From Candidatus Omnitrophota bacterium (GTDB taxonomy: Bacteria; Omnitrophota; Gorgyraeia; B26-G9): a stretch of 9,971 nt of DNA. Below are positions 6,391-9,971 of this stretch, piece by piece. Position numbers and translations under genes: made by a program. The stretch's first letter is position 1, and the number at the start of each line of letters is the position of its first letter. The notes under the pieces are model-generated. The model searched no databases and was not told the DNA's origin. It worked only from the letters and a program-made list of their open reading frames with translations. The stretch spans positions 1 through 9,971 of the forward strand of contig JAKLQT010000077.1 of NCBI GenBank assembly GCA_022013205.1. Direction: 5' to 3'.

Positions 6391-6549
6391 GAATGTGTAT
6401 TTTAAAATTAAAAAATAATTATAACAAAAAACAAAACTTAGGTCAACCTTTTGCTTGTGGAGTTTACCCATTTTTTAAAATCACACCACAACTTCATGCG
6501 AAGCAGATAAGGAGAATTGTTTTTGCGGCTTTACCCCGCCAATATACCC

Positions 6550-6592
6550 ATAGTTTATGTTCACTCCGTTCCATAAACTATCTGCTTATTTA
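6550..6592 (-). repeat. 43-bp stem-loop repeat abutting tRNA-Arg, copy 2
   Basis: ATAGTTTATG (6550-6559) and CATAAACTAT (6572-6581) are perfect 10-bp arms with a 12-base loop, and an 11-base tail leads straight to the tRNA-Arg CCA. It differs from copy 1 at four of 43 positions. One of these (A to G at the inner arm end) adds a tenth base pair. The rest of the Arg-Lys spacer (6391-6549) shows nothing I can name. Confidence 0.75.
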
Positions 6593-6668
6593 TGGCGCGC
6601 CCGGAGGGACTCGAACCCCCAACCCTTTGGTCCGAAGCCAAATGCTCTATCCATTGAGCCACAGGCGC
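6593..6668 (-). tRNA. tRNA-Arg (anticodon TCG)
   Basis: The 76-base cloverleaf has acceptor stem GCGCCTG/CGGGCGC (one T-G wobble), D-stem GCTC/GAGC, anticodon stem TTTGG/CCAAA with loop CTTCGGA (anticodon TCG), T-stem GGGGG/CCCTC with loop TTCGAGT, discriminator G and encoded CCA. It is the first of the four tRNAs in transcription order. The 111 bp upstream hold no convincing promoter that I can defend. Confidence 0.97.
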
Positions 6669-6779
6669 GTTAAAAACAGTATTCAGAAGTCAGTCAACAG
6701 ACAACAGAATAAAGATAAAAACTTTTAGGTATAATCTAAATCTGTTTTCTGTCCTCGGTTTTCTGTTTTCTCTATTTAA

Positions 6780-7256
6780 TTAATCAAAAAGTTTTTTTGC
6801 CAAAGCGGCAATCCTTTTCCCCAGGCGCTTGCAATTAAGCCGAGCCCGTTCATCAGGAACGCCTATTGCTACCGGCCCATAATGATCGCCTTTAGGATCA
6901 CCCTGAATGATCATACCATGTATTAAAAATGTATTTATTATATCCAGAATCGTTGTTTCGTTGCCCCCGCCTATATTAGCTGAGGAAGAAAAAGCCGCAC
7001 CCAGCTTTCCATCAAGCTTTCCATGCAGCTTAACACTCTCATCAAGCAGCTTTTTAACCTGATAAGCCATTGTGCCGTAATATGTGGGGGAACCAAACAC
7101 AAAAATATCATACGAAACAAGGGTATCAACACTAACCTCCTCTATAATGGGTGTATCGACAATAATACCCTCATTAACAAGAGAAGCAGCGATATCCTCT
7201 GCCATTTTTTTTGTGTTTCCTGAACCCGAATAATAACTCACAAGTGCCTTGGCCAT
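6780..7256 (-). CDS. Flavodoxin-like protein, WrbA-like short form
   Basis: This 158-residue protein has the flavodoxin fold signatures for FMN. The phosphate-binding loop is S10-G-S-G-N-T15 after the first beta strand (A-L-V-S-Y-Y). The segment G55-S-P-T-Y-Y-G-T-M-A-Y matches the NAD(P)H:quinone oxidoreductase/WrbA pattern. A third loop, S-S-S-A-N-I-G-G-G-N-E-T-T (about 90-102), contributes to the flavin site. It is shorter than classical WrbA (about 200 residues) and closer to single-domain flavodoxins. It is probably a cytoplasmic electron carrier or quinone/metal reductase; the exact substrate cannot be read from the sequence. A weak SD (AAGGGAA) precedes the ATG. It is 166 bp from the PilZ genes and 111 bp from the tRNAs, so it is likely a single-gene unit. 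Confidence 0.88.
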   Translation of the reverse strand: MAKALVSYYSGSGNTKKMAEDIAASLVNEGIIVDTPIIEEVSVDTLVSYDIFVFGSPTYYGTMAYQVKKLLDESVKLHGKLDGKLGAAFSSSANIGGGNETTILDIINTFLIHGMIIQGDPKGDHYGPVAIGVPDERARLNCKRLGKRIAALAKKLFD

Positions 7257-7316
7257 AAATAGTTCCCTTGATAAAAAAATAATCGATTTGTTTTGTAGAT
7301 AATTTTATATTATCCC

Positions 7317-7338
7317 GGGCGCACGCAAGGGGCGCCCC
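7317..7338. repeat. GC-rich inverted repeat between PilZ and flavodoxin genes
   Basis: GGGCGC (7317-7322) and GCGCCC (7332-7337) form a 6-bp stem, and GGGGCGCCCC (7329-7338) is itself a 10-bp palindrome. This is a sharp GC-rich island in an AT-rich gap. On the minus strand it lies after the PilZ operon, but A/T bases without a clean U-run follow. It may be a REP-like element or a weak terminator. Confidence 0.45.
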
Positions 7339-7384
7339 TACGATATTGATATTTGTTTTTCCGATACGCTGGTTTTTATGATTT

Positions 7385-7426
7385 ATAACTTGTAACTTAT
7401 CACTCGTAATTCGTAACTCGTATTAG
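7385..7426. repeat. Six degenerate heptamer repeats
   Basis: Six tandem 7-base units (ATAACTT, GTAACTT, ATCACTC, GTAATTC, GTAACTC, GTATTAG) lie end to end, with consensus GTAACTC on the plus strand. The last unit contains the stop codon of the third PilZ gene, so the array begins at the gene's very 3' end. The period is clear, though the final unit is weak. Confidence 0.55.
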
Positions 7427-7806
7427 TTATTGCTTGCCAAAAATATTTGTTGGATATAACGAGAGATCAAATTACAGTGCTCTTCCTTTATATTCATAAA
7501 AAAAAGTCCGATGTCATAAGAATCACATCCGGGCAGTTCCTGCTCCGGATCTATTCTGACAATAACCGCATTGGTAGTAATTTTTTTTTCTATCTTCTTA
7601 TTATCCTCTATAATCGGAATGCTCATCTTTAATTCAAGCTTTGTCATCACAGGAAGAAAACAATTAACCCGGCAATAAACCCCTGCGCAGCTTATATTTT
7701 TAGTCGTTGTTTCAAGCTTAATCCCGTCTGAGCTGAGTTTAAGCGGCAGTTGGACATCAAAGCGCCGGTTAACTCTTCTCTCAAAATTTTTATTTTGATC
7801 ACTCAT
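7423..7806 (-). CDS. PilZ-domain protein, single-domain
   Basis: PilZ domains bind cyclic di-GMP and act as its output module. This 127-residue protein has both binding motifs: RxxxR at R10-R15 (R-R-V-N-R-R) and N37-x-S-x-x-G42 (N-I-S-C-A-G). The PilZ beta-barrel then continues to about residue 115. It lacks the helical C-terminal domain of its two upstream paralogues and ends soon after the barrel. The ATG follows the previous stop by one base and has no SD of its own, so translation probably depends on coupling to the upstream gene. It is the last gene of the three-PilZ cluster. The partner it regulates is not visible in the sequence. Confidence 0.88.
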   Translation of the reverse strand: MSDQNKNFERRVNRRFDVQLPLKLSSDGIKLETTTKNISCAGVYCRVNCFLPVMTKLELKMSIPIIEDNKKIEKKITTNAVIVRIDPEQELPGCDSYDIGLFFMNIKEEHCNLISRYIQQIFLASNN

Positions 7807-7807
7807 T

Positions 7808-8362
7808 TTAATTTAAATGTTTTAGTTCTTCTATTTCAACGTCAAGAATACAGGCAACCGATTCAAGTTCCTCAATGGCCTGATTTAACACCCTGCGGAA
7901 ATGCTCTGCCTTCAAATGCGCTTCTTCTAAGCTGGTAAGATCATCGACCATCTTTTTCAGTCCTCGAAACATTTCCCTGATTTCCCTGGCCTCGCTTAAA
8001 TTGCGTTGTTTTACGAATTTTACTATCATCGCCTTGTCGTCTTCGCTGACATCAGAAAATCTGATCCCAAGGTTATACTTACCTTCACTTTGACGCATTA
8101 AAGGATCAATCCGTACCACCTCCGCGGCACATTTGATCGTATTTTCTATTCTCTTTCTATTAAAAAACAAAGGTATATCCATTTTAACATTTAATTTCGT
8201 TTTCAAAGGGATAAACTTATCTATCTGGCAAAAAATTCCACCGCAGCTTATGTCTTTTATCCGGGCTTGGATCTTAAAATCATCGCTTGAGATATCAAAA
8301 CAAAAATCAAGTTTATACCTTCGCTCCGCTCTTTTATTATGACTTATGAGGGTTTCTTCCAT
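7808..8362 (-). CDS. PilZ-domain protein with helical C-terminal domain, second copy
   Basis: The N-terminal PilZ domain (about 1-120 of 184 residues) has R11-x-x-x-R15 and D37-I-S-C-G-G42, the cyclic-di-GMP motifs, and the barrel strands A-A-E-V-V-R-I-D-P and Y-N-L-G-I-R-F. After it comes a charged, mostly helical region (about 120-184) that contains A-E-H-F-R-R-V and ends I-E-E-L-K-H-L-N. That region is closely similar to the corresponding part of the gene upstream and to no domain I know. The gene begins two bases after the preceding stop. GGAG (8371-8368) gives it an RBS inside the end of the upstream gene. It is likely a cytoplasmic signalling effector whose C-terminal domain binds a partner or dimerises; that role is inferred. 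Confidence 0.9.
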   Translation of the reverse strand: MEETLISHNKRAERRYKLDFCFDISSDDFKIQARIKDISCGGIFCQIDKFIPLKTKLNVKMDIPLFFNRKRIENTIKCAAEVVRIDPLMRQSEGKYNLGIRFSDVSEDDKAMIVKFVKQRNLSEAREIREMFRGLKKMVDDLTSLEEAHLKAEHFRRVLNQAIEELESVACILDVEIEELKHLN

Positions 8363-8364
8363 TT

Positions 8365-8922
8365 TTACTCCAAATTTTTAAGTTCGTTTATTTCAAAATC
8401 CAGAATATGCGCGACAGTATCAAGTTCTTCAACCGCCCGGTCAATAACCCTGCGGAAATGCTCCGCGGTCGGATGGCATTCCTCTACCTCTATAAGCCTT
8501 GCCGCCATTTGCTTCAATTCTAGATAAATTCGCTTTAATTCCTTTGCTTCTTTTGTATTTTTCTTTTTAATATATTTTAAAAGAAGGCCCTTGTCCGCTA
8601 CCCTCAGGTTTAAAAATTCAATTCCTATATCGTAATCGGCGTTTCTGCAGGGATTAGGCGGAATTATGTGTACTACCTTTGCCGGACAGTTTATTGTTTT
8701 ATTTACCTTGTGAGCATCTATTGTAAAAGAAATTTTCATGTTTACTTTTATTTCAGTTTCCTTTGGTATAAACCTGTCCACTTTACAGTAAAGGCCGGTA
8801 CAGCTTACATTCCTGGTCTGTGTCTGGATGCAGAAATCTCCCAAAGTGATTTCCAGAGGAAGCATTAAAATAAATCTTGGATGCCTTCTGTTTTCAGAGC
8901 TTTGACTGCAATTATTTATCAT
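8365..8922 (-). CDS. PilZ-domain protein with helical C-terminal domain, first copy
   Basis: This 185-residue paralogue of the next gene opens the PilZ cluster. R12-x-x-x-R16 (R-R-H-P-R) and N38-V-S-C-T-G43 are the two cyclic-di-GMP motifs. The barrel ends near residue 118 after Y-D-I-G-I-E-F. The C-terminal helical part (about 122-185) shares A-E-H-F-R-R-V, E-E-L-x-x-V-A-x-I-L-D and E-I-x-E-L-K-x-L with the second copy, so the whole gene arose by duplication. The ATG is 19 bp after the zinc-ribbon gene and lacks a strong SD. Co-transcription with that gene is likely. The function beyond cyclic-di-GMP binding is unknown. Confidence 0.9.
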   Translation of the reverse strand: MINNCSQSSENRRHPRFILMLPLEITLGDFCIQTQTRNVSCTGLYCKVDRFIPKETEIKVNMKISFTIDAHKVNKTINCPAKVVHIIPPNPCRNADYDIGIEFLNLRVADKGLLLKYIKKKNTKEAKELKRIYLELKQMAARLIEVEECHPTAEHFRRVIDRAVEELDTVAHILDFEINELKNLE

Positions 8923-8941
8923 ATTAACGCCAATTTAATTC

Positions 8942-9235
8942 TTATGCCGCGGCTTTCTGCTGTGCTTCTTCTTTTTTCTTAGCTTCTTTATCTTTAAAAG
9001 TTTTCCAGCATTTTTTGTTGCAGAAAAACTTCATGTTGCGATAATAGCGCATCTTTGCTACCGGCTTCTTGCATTCGCCGCAATTCTTGGGTATTTCTAC
9101 CTTCTGAGGTGTTTTATCTTTTGCCGCTTCCTTCGGCACTTCCGCTGCCGTTTCTTTCAGCGACTGTACTGCTACCTGTGAAACTTGCTCTGCTGCTGCC
9201 TCTTCTTGCTCTTCCTGCTTATTTTCGTCAGTCAT
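8942..9235 (-). CDS. Small Cys4 zinc-ribbon-like protein with charged tails
   Basis: A 97-residue protein of unknown function. The first 45 residues are low-complexity, rich in A, E, Q and K, and probably disordered. A compact core follows with C52-x-x-C55 and C72-x-x-x-C76 (C-G-E-C and C-N-K-K-C-W). The intervening hydrophobic/basic stretch contains M-R-Y-Y-R-N-M-K-F-F. The pattern resembles treble-clef metal-binding domains of the TRASH/YHS type, and zinc is the likely ligand. The C-terminal 20 residues are almost all K, E, A and Q. GAGGAG (9251-9246) precedes the ATG at good spacing, which supports this start. It directly precedes the PilZ cluster by 19 bp. There is no transmembrane or signal sequence. 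A nucleic-acid or ribosome-related role is conceivable but only a guess. Confidence 0.8.
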   Translation of the reverse strand: MTDENKQEEQEEAAAEQVSQVAVQSLKETAAEVPKEAAKDKTPQKVEIPKNCGECKKPVAKMRYYRNMKFFCNKKCWKTFKDKEAKKKEEAQQKAAA

Positions 9236-9359
9236 GACTCGTCTACTCCTCTCTTTCTAATTTTCCTTGATTTATCAATATCATCAATGTTTTTTAAAGC
9301 GATAAAGTATTACACTTCTCTAATCATTATTTTTTATAATCGAATTATTATGACTATTG

Positions 9360-9389
9360 AGCCCCCATAAAGTTTCCTTCACAGGGGCC
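9360..9389 (-). other. GNRA-capped 13-bp hairpin on the minus-strand transcript
   Basis: As minus-strand RNA, 9389-9360 folds into one continuous stem of 13 pairs closed by the tetraloop GAAA. The core is GCCCCUGUGAAG against CUUUAUGGGGGC, with G-U wobbles, plus one outer G-U pair. The wobbles would be A-C mismatches on the plus strand, so the structure favours minus-strand transcription, the direction of all genes here. No U-tract follows, so it is not a canonical terminator. The rest of the 190-bp gap holds only AT-rich sequence. Confidence 0.6.
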
Positions 9390-9425
9390 AATAATTAACT
9401 ATTTATGAACTTGATTTATATTACT

Positions 9426-9659
9426 TTATTTTTTCTTTTTACGTCTTGCCATCTTAGCACGAGAAACATCTCCCTGCTTATCAATGAAATACAGATAACC
9501 TTCTTCTCTTGTGATCCCGGTTTTTTCTACCTTAGAAGGTTTGCCGCCTTTTTTTCCGCCTCTTGCCATTTTTGCTTTGGAAATATCACCCTGCTTGTCT
9601 AAATAGTAGAGATATCCTTTTTCTCTCTGAAGCCCCACCTTTTGTACTTTGTCTGCCAT
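9426..9659 (-). CDS. Small basic protein built of two copies of a 29-residue motif
   Basis: This 77-residue protein has an internal duplication. Residues 5-33 and 44-72 align without gaps at 20 identical positions of 29, sharing R-E-x-G-Y-L-Y, D-K-Q-G-D and A-K-M-A-R. The period is 39 residues. The linker (34-43, G-G-K-K-G-G-K-P-S-K) and the C-terminal tail (R-R-K-K-K-K) are very basic. I do not recognise the motif as a named family. The Y-L-Y/F-L/I-D-K-Q-G-D run looks like a short beta-hairpin with an acidic turn. There is no signal or membrane segment, and the high charge suggests binding to nucleic acid or another polyanion. A double Shine-Dalgarno (9676-9665, AGGAGGGAGGTG) implies high translation. 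It lies 43 bp after the Cys-rich gene. Confidence 0.85.
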   Translation of the reverse strand: MADKVQKVGLQREKGYLYYLDKQGDISKAKMARGGKKGGKPSKVEKTGITREEGYLYFIDKQGDVSRAKMARRKKKK

Positions 9660-9702
9660 GATTTCACCTCCCTCCTAATAATAAATTTTTACACGATCGA
9701 TT

Positions 9703-9897
9703 CTATCTTTTGGAGTTTATGAATCGGGCAAATGACCGATCGTATGATTGTTCATCCACCTTATTAAAAAAACACGCGGGTAATTGATCCATCTTTCTGT
9801 GATAATGCAGACATTCACAGCAGCTCCCTTTACGGGAACACGGATCATATGTACAGTTGCACATTGCCAGATTTCTTTCTTTATTTTTACAATCCAC
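9703..9897 (-). CDS. Small eight-cysteine protein, DUF6485-like
   Basis: A 64-residue protein with eight cysteines (C3, C13, C15, C20, C26, C27, C29, C42) in the arrangement C-N-C-T-Y-D-P-C-S-R-K-G-S-C-C-E-C-L, followed by L-P-A-C-F-F and Y-D-R-S-F. I recognise this as the pattern of the DUF6485 family of small putative metal-binding proteins, whose function is unknown. The assignment is from memory of the family pattern. The start is a GTG at 9897-9895, chosen because the family begins close to the first Cys and a GGGAG (9908-9904) lies 6 bases upstream. The internal ATG at codon 12 would cut off the first Cys. There is no signal peptide, so it is probably cytoplasmic. It is first in the run of small genes. 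Confidence 0.78.
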   Translation of the reverse strand: MDCKNKERNLAMCNCTYDPCSRKGSCCECLHYHRKMDQLPACFFNKVDEQSYDRSFARFINSKR

Positions 9898-9914
9898 AAT
9901 CTTCTCCCGAATAG

Positions 9915-9930
9915 CTGAAATTATTTTCAG
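9915..9930. other. Small hairpin upstream of the eight-cysteine gene
   Basis: CTGAAA (9915-9920) and TTTCAG (9925-9930) form a perfect 6-bp stem with a 4-base loop, six bases upstream of the GGGAG ribosome-binding site of the 9703-9897 gene. It may be part of the 5' untranslated region. The remaining bases to the window end show nothing I can support. Confidence 0.35.
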
Positions 9931-9971
9931 GTCCCTATTTTTATATTACTTAAGATACCGTCGAGTGTCCC

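Noticed and set aside
6271..6728. Open frames over tRNA-Lys (minus, 66 codons) and tRNA-Arg (plus, 114 codons)
   Set aside because: The peptides L-A-Q-L-V-E-Q and G-G-T-R-T-P-N-P are familiar mistranslations of tRNA genes. No RBS, no plausible domain.
6730..6735. Perfect TATAAT on the plus strand
   Set aside because: No acceptable -35 lies 16-18 bases upstream and no plus-strand gene follows; in AT-rich sequence it is expected by chance.
6680..6772. Short CTGT/TTTTCTGT runs between tRNA-Arg and the flavodoxin gene
   Set aside because: Low-complexity repetition without fixed period or convincing dyad symmetry; not enough for a repeat call.
9236..9425. A cyclic-di-GMP riboswitch upstream of the PilZ and zinc-ribbon genes
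   Set aside because: I found none of the conserved purine-rich joining segments or tetraloop-receptor arrangement of the known classes; the only structure is the simple GNRA hairpin.

Overview
The window is a stretch of bacterial chromosome in which every supported gene, protein and tRNA, lies on the minus strand. It therefore reads right to left as one long co-directional block. It is AT-rich, and most start codons are preceded by good Shine-Dalgarno sequences. Core genes (trigger factor, ClpP, SerA, four tRNAs) sit beside small Cys-rich or repeat proteins and an AMIN/coiled-coil exported protein. This mix suggests an uncultured Gram-negative-type bacterium. My best guess is Omnitrophota or a related lineage, at low to moderate confidence, because that placement rests on gene style and not on a phylogeny.

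Layout in transcription order (high to low coordinates). (1) 9897-8942: three small proteins, namely an eight-cysteine protein resembling DUF6485, a 77-residue protein made of two copies of a 29-residue motif, and a Cys4 zinc-ribbon-like protein with charged tails. A GNRA-capped hairpin lies between the last two. (2) 8922-7423: three PilZ-domain genes packed head to tail with 1-2 bp gaps. The first two share a helical C-terminal domain that I do not recognise. (3) 7256-6780: a short flavodoxin-like protein. (4) 6668-5840: tRNA-Arg(TCG), tRNA-Lys(CTT), tRNA-Leu(TAG) and tRNA-Gly(GCC), all with encoded CCA, separated by 150-200 bp spacers rich in inverted repeats. Two of the tRNAs are followed directly by copies of the same 43-bp stem-loop repeat. 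(5) 5839-5404: a 436-bp gene-free stretch holding a tRNA-Gly 3'-end fragment, several inverted repeats and a possible pseudoknot in front of tig. (6) 5403-152: tig, clpP, serA and an AMIN-domain coiled-coil protein, spaced 21-40 bp apart and probably one operon. (7) 87-1: the start of another exported protein, cut by the window edge.

Functionally, tig and clpP form the familiar protein-folding and proteolysis pair, but clpX does not follow; serA (serine biosynthesis) does. The PilZ trio points to cyclic-di-GMP signalling output. No classical defence system, CRISPR array, transposase or phage module is visible. The least explained items are the PilZ C-terminal domain, the tandem-motif small protein, the tRNA-abutting repeat, the tRNA-Gly fragment and the tig leader structure.
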